58,108 bases of DNA from Pseudobutyrivibrio sp. (lineage in GTDB: Bacteria > Bacillota > Clostridia > Lachnospirales > Lachnospiraceae). Shown piece after piece: positions 1-9,115 of this stretch. The notes under the pieces are model-generated. The model was not told where the DNA came from, did no database searches, and saw only the letters and a list, made by a program, of their open reading frames with translations. The stretch covers positions 1 through 58,108 of the forward strand of contig JAIKWH010000016.1 of NCBI GenBank assembly GCA_024684955.1. The letters are read 5' to 3'. The position numbers were made by a program, and so were the translations under genes. Position 1 is the stretch's first letter. Each line of letters starts with the position of its first letter.

Positions 1-111
1 TTGTCGCATTTCTTATTGAACGGAGAGGTAAAGCAACTATCCCTAAAGGACCTGCAAGATAATAAAAAACCTAGAGTGTCTGTGTCAGTCCCACATTTTT
101 TTGAATTGTAA
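1..111 (+). CDS. C-terminal fragment of an unidentified protein, cut by the window edge
   Basis: Frame 1 is open from the first base to a TAA at 109-111 and encodes 36 residues ending in VSVSVPHFFEL. The segment is soluble-looking and has no motif I recognise. After the stop, bases 112-287 hold no convincing gene; frame 3 stays open over about 110-218 (its tail reads ENMGQRIRATF) but has no start. The fragment could be the end of a real gene or a decayed remnant. The bidirectional terminator at 288-320 would suit a gene ending here. Confidence 0.3.
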   Translation: MSHFLLNGEVKQLSLKDLQDNKKPRVSVSVPHFFEL

Positions 112-287
112 AACCAGTTAAAAGACAGGTATGTGATGCTCTCTTGGGGCAATTAGAAAAACTTAGAATTTTAGCGGCGTCAGAGAATATGGGCCAAAGG
201 ATTAGAGCGACCTTTTAGAATATACTACATGGCAGGGGTATGTGGCCTGGGCTGGCCTATATTTGTTAGGCTGTGAATAGTAAAGAA

Positions 288-320
288 AGCCCTCCTTGTT
301 TTTTTTGCAAGGAGGGTTTT
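288..320 (-). terminator. Bidirectional rho-independent terminator between the left-edge fragment and the ABC transporter
   Basis: A perfect 9-bp stem (CCCTCCTTG at 290-298 with CAAGGAGGG at 308-316) encloses a T-rich loop on the plus strand and is flanked by AAAG and TTTT runs. It lies 19 bases past the stop of the ATP-binding protein gene on the minus strand, so it most likely ends that transcript. It could also act on transcription coming from the left edge. Confidence 0.8.
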
Positions 321-338
321 GTGGAAAGAATGAAAAAT

Positions 339-1073
339 TTATAAAACCTTTGATAGGAAGTCCTTGAGACGTGGGCTCTTTGGGTTGTCAAAGATTTCTT
401 CGGGAGTGCCCTGCTCCAGGATGCCCTTCTCCTCAAAGAAGAGGACTCTGTCAGCAACTTCCTTTGCAAATCCCATCTCGTGGGTAACGACAACCATGGT
501 CATGCCGTCATCGGCCAGTTCCTTCATGAGGGAGAGGACCTCTCCTACCATCTCAGGATCCAGGGCAGATGTTGGCTCGTCAAAAAGAATTACCTCAGGG
601 TTCATAGCAAGTGTTCGTGCAATAGCTATACGCTGTTTTTGTCCACCTGACAAATTGTCAGGATATGCGTCGATTTTGTCAGCAAGGCCAACTCGCTGTA
701 GGAGTTCCTCGGCTTTGGCATCAGCTAATGACTGGCTCATAAGACCTGTTTTTACAGGAGCTAGGGTGAGGTTTTCCTTTATTGTAAGATGAGGGAAGAG
801 GTTAAAGTGCTGGAATACCATTCCCACCTTGCGGCGGACCTCATTGATATCTACGCCCTTGCCAGATATTTCGTTTCCATCCAAGAATACCTGGCCACCT
901 GTAGGCTCCTCCAATTGATTTATGCAACGGATAAAGGTAGACTTGCCACATCCAGAAGGACCGATAATGGCAATCACCTCTCCCTTTGTAATATCAAGGC
1001 TAACATCCTTTAGAACTTCATTTTTCCCAAAGGACTTAGATAAATTCTTTACTTGTATTAATGTCTCTGTCAT
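339..1073 (-). CDS. Polar amino-acid ABC transporter, ATP-binding protein (GlnQ/HisP type)
   Basis: A 244-residue cytoplasmic ATPase that powers import of a polar amino acid through the permease encoded just upstream. Walker A is GPSGCGKST near residue 38, the Q-loop lies in [13 protein letters not shown], the ABC signature is [10 protein letters not shown] near 142, Walker B is [14 protein letters not shown] near 160, and the switch histidine is in VVVTHEMGF. Length and the FQHFNLFPH signature fit the PAAT family. It starts 13 bases after the fused binding-protein/permease gene and is the last gene of that two-gene operon. The exact substrate cannot be read from the sequence. Confidence 0.93.
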   Translation of the reverse strand: MTETLIQVKNLSKSFGKNEVLKDVSLDITKGEVIAIIGPSGCGKSTFIRCINQLEEPTGGQVFLDGNEISGKGVDINEVRRKVGMVFQHFNLFPHLTIKENLTLAPVKTGLMSQSLADAKAEELLQRVGLADKIDAYPDNLSGGQKQRIAIARTLAMNPEVILFDEPTSALDPEMVGEVLSLMKELADDGMTMVVVTHEMGFAKEVADRVLFFEEKGILEQGTPEEIFDNPKSPRLKDFLSKVL

Positions 1074-1086
1074 GACTATCTCCCTA

Positions 1087-2607
1087 CTAATTATTTACAA
1101 CTTCTGATTTTCTAAGGCTCTTTTCCCACTTGTTGACACACAGTGTTAATACTTCTACTATTGCCAGATAAATAAAGGCAACAGCTACAAGAGGAATAAA
1201 GGCTTCGTATGTCTGGCTGCGGATGATGTCGCCGCCTCGGGTCAAATCAACCAGTCCTATGTAACCACAGATAGATGTCTCCTTAATCAAAGAGATAAAC
1301 TCATTGGCCAGTGAAGGAAGTACTGTCTTTATTGCCTGTGGCAAAATAATTGCTGTCATGGTCTGCTTGTAGGTCAGGCCAAGAGAACGTCCAGCCTCCA
1401 TCTGTCCTGCATCTACTGCCATGATACCGCCACGCATAATCTCTGCAACGTAGGCTCCAGAGTTAATGGCAAAGGCTATTACCGCCACCAAAATCTTTGA
1501 TACAGAAACTGCCTGGAATACTACATAGTAGATAATCAAAAGCTGTACCATCATTGGGGTGCCACGGATAATTGTGACATATAATTTGCATAATAAATTT
1601 AATATCTTAAGATTGCCGGTCTTGTCGTAGGTGACGCGGACAATAGCAACCAAAAATCCAATGAAAACACCAAAGATTACTGCCAAAAGTGCAATTATAA
1701 GTGTGTTCTTGAGACCTGTAATCAGGTAATTGTATCTGCCGTTTTCAGCAAAGTTTTGATACATCTTTTCTGAGAAAGAAAGTTTTGAGCCAGCAGCCTG
1801 GCCATTTGTTGCAATGATTACCTGCTTTGTTAAAACATAAGAATCTGTAAAATTAATATTCTTTAGACGGTCCTCGGTAACAGTCATACCAGCAATACCG
1901 CAATCAGCCTTGCCAGAAGATACAGCAGTGATAATGGAATCAAATTCCATATCCTCTATCTTTACCTCCATGCCAATCTTGTCACCGATTGCTGTAATGA
2001 TATCTGTATCGATACCTACTATCTCATCACCCTCATAAAACTCGTATGGTTTGAAGGCTGCATTTGTTGCAACAACCAGAGTGCCATTGTCATAGGTCAC
2101 ATCCTCAGGACTCACATATGGGCTCTTGCCCTTTGTGCTATCTCCGATATAGTTTGAGATAATCCCATCAATTGTGCCATCAGCCTTTAATTCTGCCAGG
2201 GCTCCATTCATGGCCTCAACCAACTCTGTGTTTTCCTTTGCAATACAGATGGCATATTCTTCCTCTGTAAATGGCTCGTCCAAGATAACAAGTCCCTGCT
2301 CATTTTCTACTGAGGCAATAGCAGGCTGCTCATCAGCAATAACGCAATCAATCTTTGACTGCTTTAGGGCCTGGACTGCATCTGTAATCTTGTTGTATCT
2401 CTCAACAGTAGTACCTGCCTCATCCCCCTCGTAATCGCTGGCATAGATGTCACCTGTTGTGCCCAGCTGAACACCGATTCTCGCCCCTGTCAGGTCATCA
2501 ATGCTTTCTACTACTTTTACATTTTCATTTTCTTTTCCACTGCCGCATGCAACAAGTACTGTCGCCATTAAGGCAATGACTGTCAGGAATAATTTCTTTG
2601 CTTTCAT
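1087..2607 (-). CDS. Amino-acid ABC transporter, lipoprotein binding domain fused to permease
   Basis: 506 residues combining an extracytoplasmic substrate-binding module with an integral membrane permease. A signal peptide ends in lipobox LVAC (Cys21). Residues about 33-155 match the second half of an SBP_bac_3 domain ([15 protein letters not shown] onwards, ending DGIISNYIG). Residues about 175-267 match its first half ([14 protein letters not shown], then [16 protein letters not shown]). The binding domain therefore appears circularly permuted. From about 290 a HisM-type permease follows, with an EAA-like motif ([12 protein letters not shown]). The start has an upstream GGAGAG. It shares an operon with the ATPase downstream; SBP-permease fusion also occurs in GlnP-type importers. 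Confidence 0.92.
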   Translation of the reverse strand: MKAKKLFLTVIALMATVLVACGSGKENENVKVVESIDDLTGARIGVQLGTTGDIYASDYEGDEAGTTVERYNKITDAVQALKQSKIDCVIADEQPAIASVENEQGLVILDEPFTEEEYAICIAKENTELVEAMNGALAELKADGTIDGIISNYIGDSTKGKSPYVSPEDVTYDNGTLVVATNAAFKPYEFYEGDEIVGIDTDIITAIGDKIGMEVKIEDMEFDSIITAVSSGKADCGIAGMTVTEDRLKNINFTDSYVLTKQVIIATNGQAAGSKLSFSEKMYQNFAENGRYNYLITGLKNTLIIALLAVIFGVFIGFLVAIVRVTYDKTGNLKILNLLCKLYVTIIRGTPMMVQLLIIYYVVFQAVSVSKILVAVIAFAINSGAYVAEIMRGGIMAVDAGQMEAGRSLGLTYKQTMTAIILPQAIKTVLPSLANEFISLIKETSICGYIGLVDLTRGGDIIRSQTYEAFIPLVAVAFIYLAIVEVLTLCVNKWEKSLRKSEVVNN

Positions 2608-2660
2608 TGGATATTTATTCTCTCCTATGTATTTTTATGCAATTACTATACCACAAGAAT

Positions 2661-2697
2661 AAAAAAAATAAAGTACTAAATTAAAATTTAATACTTT
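2661..2697 (-). terminator. AT-rich rho-independent terminator after the sce7726 gene
   Basis: On the minus strand a 13-bp stem with one mismatch (arms 2685-2697 and 2670-2682) has a 2-base loop and is followed by a run of eight T. It lies 12 bases beyond the stop of the sce7726-like gene and separates that gene from the amino-acid transporter. Confidence 0.7.
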
Positions 2698-2708
2698 ATT
2701 TTGCAAAT

Positions 2709-3458
2709 TTATTTATTTACCTTGGCTCTGCGCCTAATGCGGCGTACCCTGGTGGACTTCTTTGGGCCCCTGCGTCTCGGGCTATGTTCCTTCCTGTATT
2801 CATTGATTTGGGCCAGGAGGGCCTCATAATCTCTCTCGAATAATAATTCAGAGATTAGTATATTTAATTCATTGATATTAATTCTATACTCAGGAATAAT
2901 AATTTCCCTGTCAGGATTATTCTTTTGCTCTCTTTTGAGTCTAGTAATCTCAGCCTGGGTAGGAGGTATCCTGGTCCATTCAACAATCTTTTCCACCACC
3001 TGTCTCTTGCTCTTGCCCTTGTAGGCCGGCATAGAAAAGTGTTCTTGGATCATGGCTAGTTCTGGTCTCCAAAGGATTTCCATTTTCCGGCTGATATTTA
3101 CCTTAGGATTAGGGGATGGCTCTCTGAGAAAATAAAAATCAGCCTGTCCATCTAGCTCCTCCACAGTAATAATCCCCCAGTAATCCGGCACATGCTCAGC
3201 CACATGAGAGCCATGACTGCTGCCGACTACAGTAATATTGTAGTCGAAATATTTGTCATAGTCCTTTACCTGGGATGAAAGTCTGGTATAGGTGTCAGAA
3301 TCAGATTTTATCTCTAGTCCTACAAGGCCTCCATCAATCACCATCACCACGTCAGCCCTAGAGGACCCCACCATCTTTTCTTCTATTATTCTGGTTTTCC
3401 CATATATCTCTTCTAAATAATCAAAGAGGGGCTCCCTGATATCCTTATCTAATAGCAT
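2709..3458 (-). CDS. sce7726 family protein (PD-(D/E)XK-like), function unknown
   Basis: 249 residues with no signal peptide or membrane segment. The N-terminal half resembles sce7726 proteins: RADVVMVIDGGLVGLEIKSD followed by LSSQVKDYDKYFD and a VVGSSH segment. This is the arrangement of a PD-(D/E)XK fold (D..., LEIKSD, K/Q on the next helix), so a nuclease-like core is possible but unproven. The C-terminus is very basic (RRRGPKKSTRVRRIRRRAK), consistent with nucleic-acid binding. Its start lies 14 bases inside the end of the diguanylate cyclase gene, so the two are probably translationally coupled. Confidence 0.6.
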   Translation of the reverse strand: MLLDKDIREPLFDYLEEIYGKTRIIEEKMVGSSRADVVMVIDGGLVGLEIKSDSDTYTRLSSQVKDYDKYFDYNITVVGSSHGSHVAEHVPDYWGIITVEELDGQADFYFLREPSPNPKVNISRKMEILWRPELAMIQEHFSMPAYKGKSKRQVVEKIVEWTRIPPTQAEITRLKREQKNNPDREIIIPEYRININELNILISELLFERDYEALLAQINEYRKEHSPRRRGPKKSTRVRRIRRRAKVNK

Positions 3459-4584
3459 TGCAATCTTCTTTTGACTGTTTCTTGTTCTGATACATCTTTT
3501 CGTCGGCTTCTTTGACTAATTCATTAATCTTGTTGCCTCTGCCCACTGCATATCCAGCAGATGCGGTAATGGTCATTCCATTAAGTTCTTCCAACTGCAG
3601 TGTCTTTTGAACGTGGTTAATAATCCTTTCTGGTTCATCCTCGCTTGGATGATCAATAACCATAATAAATTCATCTCCACCCATTCTAAAGACGCTTCGT
3701 CTGCCATCATTAGACACAGACATAAGGGCATCAGCCAACTTTTTAATGTAGGCATCTCCCATGGCATGTCCTAAACTATCATTGATAGGCTTTAGGTCAT
3801 TCAGATCCCAAAAGATAACAGCAACCCAATTTACGTATGGATATATCTTGTCTGACATCTCCTCGAATTTGCCCTTGTTAAAGGTCTTGGTAGCATGGTC
3901 TGTACCAGATTTCCATTGGAGTTTGGCTATGCGAACAGCATCCTGCCTACTTTGAGTGTTTACCATCTGCAGAACAAAGACAAGAATCAAGGTTATCAAG
4001 GCCTTTGTTATGCCAGCATAAAACACCAGAATATAAACATAATTATCATTCAAAGTCAGGTTTTGAAGGGCGCCTGTCTCAGAATTAATGTAATAGTCAT
4101 AGGTATTGTTGCTGACTATCAGGACATTAAGATCACATAGTCCATTATAAAAACCGTATATAGAAGCACATATAAATGAAAAATTATCTATGGCATATGT
4201 AACCCAAAGAGCCAACCTGCTCTTGTACTGGCTGGCAAAAATAATAGGGATTGCCATTAGAAGTGGAGTGTGAAAACTCAACTGGGAAAAGGCCACTGAG
4301 CATGCCACTGACAGGCATGAAAGACAAAGCCACTTGTACCAGGTGGAAGACAAATCAATTGAATATCCCAGGGCCAAAGGGAAAACTGTAAATATAAGAG
4401 CACAAATAAGACCTGAGTTTATTGCATGCTTGTTTACATCAAATACACCCAGATAAGTAAAAATCCATATAATAGTAATCAGAGCAACCACTCCATAGAG
4501 TCCATACATGGTACGCCTGTTGGCCCTGGCCTCTTGGTCTTTCATCTCTTGCTCTAAAATACCTTGATCTAATCTTGTTTCCAA
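3445..4584 (-). CDS. Membrane diguanylate cyclase (GGDEF domain)
   Basis: 379 residues. About five to six hydrophobic segments between residues 25 and 210 form an uncharacterised membrane sensor, followed by a cytoplasmic GGDEF domain from about 235. The active-site loop is intact (FRMGGDEFIMVI), with the metal-binding aspartate in IFWDLNDLKPIND. The residues nine to six before GGDEF are DGRR, so the usual inhibitory RxxD site is missing. The enzyme should make cyclic di-GMP. The start is a TTG eight bases after AGAGG; an ATG at codon 14 is the alternative. The 3' end overlaps the sce7726 gene. The 168 bases upstream hold no further gene. Confidence 0.88.
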   Translation of the reverse strand: METRLDQGILEQEMKDQEARANRRTMYGLYGVVALITIIWIFTYLGVFDVNKHAINSGLICALIFTVFPLALGYSIDLSSTWYKWLCLSCLSVACSVAFSQLSFHTPLLMAIPIIFASQYKSRLALWVTYAIDNFSFICASIYGFYNGLCDLNVLIVSNNTYDYYINSETGALQNLTLNDNYVYILVFYAGITKALITLILVFVLQMVNTQSRQDAVRIAKLQWKSGTDHATKTFNKGKFEEMSDKIYPYVNWVAVIFWDLNDLKPINDSLGHAMGDAYIKKLADALMSVSNDGRRSVFRMGGDEFIMVIDHPSEDEPERIINHVQKTLQLEELNGMTITASAGYAVGRGNKINELVKEADEKMYQNKKQSKEDCNAIR

Positions 4585-4752
4585 TATAAATACCTCTAAC
4601 TAACTCTATACAGTTATAATTCTACCACACTTTTGTAAAAAGATAGATGTAGATTAACACTTTTCAAATATTTAATTAGTATATTCCCAAACTTTGAACT
4701 ATACTATTTTTAGATTAGTGCCTTTAATAATTTACGAAAACAGGAGGATAAT

Positions 4753-5451
4753 ATGTATTACGGTTATTATGATTGGACTTATCTCTTGGTTATACTGGGC
4801 GCTGTAATCAGCGGCATAGCATCTCTCAGGGTACAGTCCACCTACAAAAAATATAGTCAGGTAAGCAACGCCCAAGGCTACACCTCAAACCAGGTGGCTG
4901 AGCGGATTCTTCACGCCGCAGGCATCTATGATGTAAGAATCGAGAGAATCAGCGGAAACCTTACAGACCACTATTCACCAAAGGAAAAGGTCCTTCGCCT
5001 TTCTGATGCAGTATATGGCAAGACCAGCGTTGCTGCAATCGGTGTTGCGGCCCACGAGTGCGGACATGCTATTCAACATCAGGAAAATTACATGCCCCTT
5101 TCCCTCAGATCCTTGTCAGTACCTCTTGCAAATGTAGGCTCATGGATTTCATGGCCAGTAATCATCTTAGGTATTATTATTGGTTACACTCCACTGGCCT
5201 ATCTTGGTGTAATCCTTTTCACCTTTGTGGTGGCCTTTCAGATTATTACCCTGCCAGTAGAATTTAATGCCTCAAGCAGGGCTCTTGCCATCCTAGAGCA
5301 GGACCATATTCTCATTGATAATGAAAACAAAGATGCAAAAAAGGTGCTCAAGGCCGCAGCCATGACCTATGTGGCAGCCCTCTTTGCTACTATCCTACAG
5401 CTGCTTAGATTAATCCTAATCGTAACCGGCGGTGGCCGCAGAAGAGACTAA
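4753..5451 (+). CDS. Membrane zinc metallopeptidase, YugP family
   Basis: 232 residues with an N-terminal membrane segment, the zinc-protease motif AAHECGHAIQHQ near residue 100, and three further hydrophobic segments (about 130-150, 155-170, 205-222). This matches the YugP family of membrane-bound HExxH-type peptidases (here HECGH), whose substrates are unknown. A clear AGGAGG precedes the ATG. It is one of three plus-strand genes in the window, and its stop overlaps the stop of the convergent cobD gene by four bases, so no separate terminator fits between them. Confidence 0.9.
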   Translation: MYYGYYDWTYLLVILGAVISGIASLRVQSTYKKYSQVSNAQGYTSNQVAERILHAAGIYDVRIERISGNLTDHYSPKEKVLRLSDAVYGKTSVAAIGVAAHECGHAIQHQENYMPLSLRSLSVPLANVGSWISWPVIILGIIIGYTPLAYLGVILFTFVVAFQIITLPVEFNASSRALAILEQDHILIDNENKDAKKVLKAAAMTYVAALFATILQLLRLILIVTGGGRRRD

Positions 5452-6488
5452 TGGCCAATAGCCTTTTTTAGGGCTGATACAAGTGCGATATTTTCCTGGT
5501 GGCCTCTTACAGCGATCCTGTAAAAGCCCCTATGTAATCCCCTTATATCAGAGCAGTCCCTAATGAGGATTTTGTCCTTTAATAATTTTTCTTTTAGATT
5601 TAAATCATCTGTATAAAACAAAATATAGTTGGCATCAGAGATATATGCTTTGATGCCTTCTTTTTTTAATTCATTACTTAGGAATTCTCTTTCCCTGTCT
5701 ATGATTTCTCTTTGTTCTTTTACATAATCCAGATTATCCAGGCAGGCATCTGCCACCCCACTGGCAAATACAGATATGTTCCACTCAGGCAAATGATTCC
5801 TGATCAGCTGGCACAAATCTGCATTGGAGCAAAGCCCGTATCCTATCCTAACCCCAGGCACCCCAAAGGATTTAGTAAAGGCCCTGAGGATTATGATTTT
5901 GTCCTCTTCTTTTATAGAGCCTGCAAAGGATTTATCCCAGCCTCTAGATAGGGGAAGGAAACACTCATCAATTAAAAGATATATAGATAGTTTTCTGCAA
6001 AGCCCTACAATCTCTTTTAATAAATCAAAATCCACCAGTCTCCCATTTGGGTTGTTAGGATTAGTGAGAATGACAAGTTCTGGCCTCACTTTTTTTATTT
6101 CATCTAGTATGCCAGCATCTAGGGCAAAATCATTTTTTTCATCCAAGTCATAGTAGGAAATCTGGCAATGGTCCAGGCCAGCATTTATGGCATTTTCGTA
6201 TCCTGTAAAGCAAGGGGCTGTGACCATGACCCTGTCTGGTCTTAGACCATTTATCAGTCCCATGATTATTTCTGATGCCCCATTTCCATATACAATTTTT
6301 TGAGAATCGATATTAAAAATCCTGCCGGTTTTTTCCCTGATATCCTGATTTAAAATATCAGGATAGGTCCCTGCTTTATCAATGGCGGCCACCAGAGCCT
6401 CCCTGACAAATTGGGGCATTGGACCAGGACTTATATTAACTGAAAAGTCATGTTCCACCTTGTTTGAATATATATCTCCGCCGTGCAT
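5448..6488 (-). CDS. cobD: Threonine-phosphate decarboxylase, PLP-dependent (CobD)
   Basis: 346-residue fold-type I PLP enzyme. It resembles histidinol-phosphate aminotransferase, with LTNPNNPNG near residue 138, DECFLPLS near 173 and the PLP lysine in AFTKSFGVPGVRIGY near 208. In the cobalamin context it is best read as CobD, which decarboxylates L-threonine phosphate to aminopropanol phosphate for the nucleotide-loop arm. The N-terminal HGGD plus FSVNISPGPMP is typical of CobD rather than HisC. It is the last gene of the cobalamin cluster and lies 15 bases after cbiB. Confidence 0.85.
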   Translation of the reverse strand: MHGGDIYSNKVEHDFSVNISPGPMPQFVREALVAAIDKAGTYPDILNQDIREKTGRIFNIDSQKIVYGNGASEIIMGLINGLRPDRVMVTAPCFTGYENAINAGLDHCQISYYDLDEKNDFALDAGILDEIKKVRPELVILTNPNNPNGRLVDFDLLKEIVGLCRKLSIYLLIDECFLPLSRGWDKSFAGSIKEEDKIIILRAFTKSFGVPGVRIGYGLCSNADLCQLIRNHLPEWNISVFASGVADACLDNLDYVKEQREIIDREREFLSNELKKEGIKAYISDANYILFYTDDLNLKEKLLKDKILIRDCSDIRGLHRGFYRIAVRGHQENIALVSALKKAIGH

Positions 6489-6503
6489 TACTTTCCTTTC
6501 AAA

Positions 6504-7475
6504 TTAAAAAATAACAATTAGGTCAAGAATAAATAATATAATGGCAAAAACCAAAATGGAGCCAGCAAACATAAGGCGGTTGGCCCTTATGATATCCTTT
6601 TCCTCCACCTCTCTTTTGGCGTCCCCTATATATGGCTTGTCTACGAGATTTCCAAAATAGGATGCAGGCCCTGCCAGCCTGACTCCTAGGGCGCCGGCAC
6701 ATACACTTTCCGTCTGGGCAGAATTTGGGCTGGCATGACAATACCTATCCCTGATATATATTCTTTTTGCATCCTGGTAAGAATAGTCATTGCCCAAAAA
6801 TATACAAGAATAAATCATTGCCCAGGCGCTAATCCTAGATGGAATATAATTAATCAAATCATCAAACCTGGCCCCATAGTGGCCTAGGTCAATATATTTA
6901 TCATTCTTGTATCCAATCATGGAATCTATGGTATTTGCAGCCTTGTACATTATGCCAAGGACAGGACCACCGATACCTAAATATATGAGGGGAGCAATAA
7001 CCCCATCAGAGCTATTCTCAGCCACAGTCTCTACCGCAGCCTTTATCACCCCTGCCCTATCTAGGCTATCCGTATCCCTGCCCACAATCATGGACAGGGC
7101 CCTTCTTGCATCCTCAATGCTTACCTTTAGCGCCTTATATACTTTCATACTCTCTTTATAAAGAGACTTTGCAGCCATGCACTGGTAGGAAATAATAGTT
7201 TCTACAATCAGTCCAATGATAGGATCAATCCTGTAGGAAATAAACATAAGCAGTCCTACTATAAGGCCTGAAAGGCCCACAACAATTATTACTATATATA
7301 GTCCATATTTCTTTTTTGCACTTTTAATTTTGTCCTCAGCCCCCAAGGCCTCTGCCCTTTTTATAAATTTTTCACTCAGGGCAGAAATTAAGGCCCCTAT
7401 CCACCTAACGGGATGAGGCCAGCCCATAGGATCACCTATCAAAAGATCTAGCAGTGAGGCTGCTACAAGCGCCAT
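6504..7475 (-). CDS. cbiB: Adenosylcobinamide-phosphate synthase (CbiB)
   Basis: Integral membrane enzyme that attaches aminopropanol (phosphate) to adenosylcobyric acid, giving cobinamide (phosphate). Family signatures are LLIGDPMGWPHPVRWIG at the N-terminus, VAENSSDGVIAPLIY, and NTIDSMIGYKN; several hydrophobic helices and an ASPNSAQTE segment follow. I place the start at the internal ATG at 7475 (323 residues). The longer form from 7508 would overlap the upstream phosphatase gene by 77 bases. Neither candidate has a strong ribosome-binding site, so expression probably depends on coupling to the upstream gene. Confidence 0.88.
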   Translation of the reverse strand: MALVAASLLDLLIGDPMGWPHPVRWIGALISALSEKFIKRAEALGAEDKIKSAKKKYGLYIVIIVVGLSGLIVGLLMFISYRIDPIIGLIVETIISYQCMAAKSLYKESMKVYKALKVSIEDARRALSMIVGRDTDSLDRAGVIKAAVETVAENSSDGVIAPLIYLGIGGPVLGIMYKAANTIDSMIGYKNDKYIDLGHYGARFDDLINYIPSRISAWAMIYSCIFLGNDYSYQDAKRIYIRDRYCHASPNSAQTESVCAGALGVRLAGPASYFGNLVDKPYIGDAKREVEEKDIIRANRLMFAGSILVFAIILFILDLIVIF

Positions 7476-8007
7476 AAGATGATATATCAAAGGAATACCC
7501 CTTTCCATTTTCTACATGATAATTGTAATATTCTCCCCCAAACAAGGTAGAAAGCAGGGACATAATGGTCCCGCCGTGGACAATGGCTGCCACAGTTTTT
7601 ACCCCATCTGATTCTGCCAATAGTTTGTTAAACCCCACTATGGTACGGATGTTAACCACCTGCTGGCTCTCACCACCAGGAAAGCCTCCCATGCCCCCGG
7701 TCTCCAGCCAGGCCTCATAGGCCTTGTCGTCCTCCAGGTCCTGGTAATTTTTCCCCTCGAATTGTCCAAAATCTGTTTCTCTCAGCTCATCGATAATGCT
7801 CAAGGCCATATGAGGATATATAAGGTCTGCAGTCTCAATGCACCTTTTCATAGGAGAGGCAAAAACCATATCAACTGCTGGATAGGCCCGTGACTCTATC
7901 TCCTCTATGCCAATGCCACACAGGCTCTCATCAGTAGTGCCTATATATCGTTTTTCCAGGTTTCCTTTGGTCTTGCCATGTCTGATTAAATATATGGTTC
8001 TATCCAT
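7432..8007 (-). CDS. cobC: Histidine phosphatase, probable alpha-ribazole phosphatase (CobC-like)
   Basis: 191 residues of the histidine-phosphatase (phosphoglycerate mutase-like) fold. The catalytic RHG motif is in LIRHGKTKGN near residue 8, DFGQFEGKNY carries the second conserved region, and IVHGGTIMSLL near 145 holds the second catalytic histidine. Its position between the short cobU-like gene and cbiB suggests removal of the 5'-phosphate during alpha-ribazole or cobalamin assembly. Broad-specificity phosphatases look similar, so the assignment rests on context. Its ATG overlaps the stop of the preceding gene by one base, and its 3' end overlaps cbiB. Confidence 0.75.
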   Translation of the reverse strand: MDRTIYLIRHGKTKGNLEKRYIGTTDESLCGIGIEEIESRAYPAVDMVFASPMKRCIETADLIYPHMALSIIDELRETDFGQFEGKNYQDLEDDKAYEAWLETGGMGGFPGGESQQVVNIRTIVGFNKLLAESDGVKTVAAIVHGGTIMSLLSTLFGGEYYNYHVENGKGYSFDISSYGACSSLTARSFDR

Positions 8008-8339
8008 TATTTTATCCGCCTTCCAATGCCACAGACTACCCTGTATACTTCCTCAGCCTCCCTGGCTATCTCAATCAATATCCTGCCAGTCCACTCTCTT
8101 AATTGTCTATCCCAAGCATTAGCAGGCACGACTCCAGATCCTATTTCATCTGCAATTATTACCCACTTACCCTCAGAGCACATTTCAAAAATCTGACCCA
8201 GGATTTCCTCCTCTGTCATGCCCTCCTCCATTCTCTTTTTTACAAAGAGATGGAATTGATTTAAATAATTTGCCTGACCAAAATTATCTCTGGCAAATTT
8301 TGTTTTACCCTGGTAACTGCCACCAACAATCAGTATCAT
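8007..8339 (-). CDS. Short CobU-like P-loop protein
   Basis: Only 110 residues against about 175-180 for CobU. It keeps the P-loop (VGGSYQGKTKFA) and the C-terminal part of the family (ADEIGSGVVPANAWDRQL, then VYRVVCGIGRRIK). It lacks the central stretch that in CobU carries the guanylylated histidine and the LLEC segment. The neighbouring full-length CobU at 9115-9639 has those regions but has VSNNIFEDG where this protein keeps the family-typical EIGSGVVP. The two may therefore split kinase and guanylyltransferase work or form a heteromer; that is inference. It sits between cobS and the cobC-like phosphatase. Confidence 0.7.
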   Translation of the reverse strand: MILIVGGSYQGKTKFARDNFGQANYLNQFHLFVKKRMEEGMTEEEILGQIFEMCSEGKWVIIADEIGSGVVPANAWDRQLREWTGRILIEIAREAEEVYRVVCGIGRRIK

Positions 8340-8350
8340 TTCTATCCTCT

Positions 8351-9115
8351 CTAGTGGATCATATTTGTAATTCCAATGACTAAAGCGCAGGTCATTTCAC
8401 ATATGCAAACAAACCAGCCTGCCAAGTCTCCAGTGATTCCACCAAACTCCTTGTTAGCCATATTCTTGTAATATAAAAAACTAATAAGGCAGGCAAAGAT
8501 GCCCCCGATGGCATAATATTTTCCCAACATCACCATCAATAGCAGTCCTATAATAGTCTCCACTATCAGCCAAGTCCTAACCGTATTTTTTTCTGCCGTA
8601 TCCTTTTCTGTTTTTAGTATTCCATCCTCTCTTGCATTAGGAAAGGAAACAACTGCAATTCCTGATAGGCACCTGCTCAAAAAAAAGGAAAAGACAAAGG
8701 CCAAAAAAGCCATCTCGTTGTAAATCATGGACAGACCTGCAGCAAATAATAGTCCTAGGAGAGCCAGTTTGATAATGGCAAAGGCCCCTACATGACTGTC
8801 CTTTAATATGTCTAATTTTTTGTCCCTATCCCCCAGGCTGGCTCTGGCATCACAGGTGTCCATAAAACCATCTATGTGAAAACCACCTGTTATTATAATT
8901 GGAATGGCAAGGGCAATGGCCACATTTGCAATTGGGTTTGCCCAAAAATATCTATAGAATAATCTCCATGCATATTCCAAAAGCCCAATCACGATTCCAA
9001 TCCAGGGAAAGAATATTAAATGATATTTCATATCCTGGCTGTTCCAATTAAATTTTGGCATTGGAATTCTAGAATACATTGAAAATGCTACTGATATATT
9101 TTTTAAAATCTTCAT
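8351..9115 (-). CDS. cobS: Adenosylcobinamide-GDP ribazoletransferase (cobalamin synthase, CobS)
   Basis: Integral membrane enzyme joining adenosylcobinamide-GDP to alpha-ribazole(-phosphate), the last step of nucleotide-loop assembly. Family motifs are IPMPKFNW near the N-terminus, FFPWIGIVIGLLEY, and the polar ITGGFHIDGFMDTCDA segment near residue 85, which includes the catalytic acidic residues. About six to seven hydrophobic helices follow. The ATG at 9115 shares a base with the cobU stop (TGATG); a GTG one codon upstream is possible. It overlaps cobU and is followed 11 bases later by the short CobU-like gene. Confidence 0.92.
   Translation of the reverse strand: MKILKNISVAFSMYSRIPMPKFNWNSQDMKYHLIFFPWIGIVIGLLEYAWRLFYRYFWANPIANVAIALAIPIIITGGFHIDGFMDTCDARASLGDRDKKLDILKDSHVGAFAIIKLALLGLLFAAGLSMIYNEMAFLAFVFSFFLSRCLSGIAVVSFPNAREDGILKTEKDTAEKNTVRTWLIVETIIGLLLMVMLGKYYAIGGIFACLISFLYYKNMANKEFGGITGDLAGWFVCICEMTCALVIGITNMIH

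Noticed and set aside
364-792. Open frame of 142 codons on the plus strand
   Set aside because: Antisense to the transporter ATPase gene, whose motifs fully explain this stretch.
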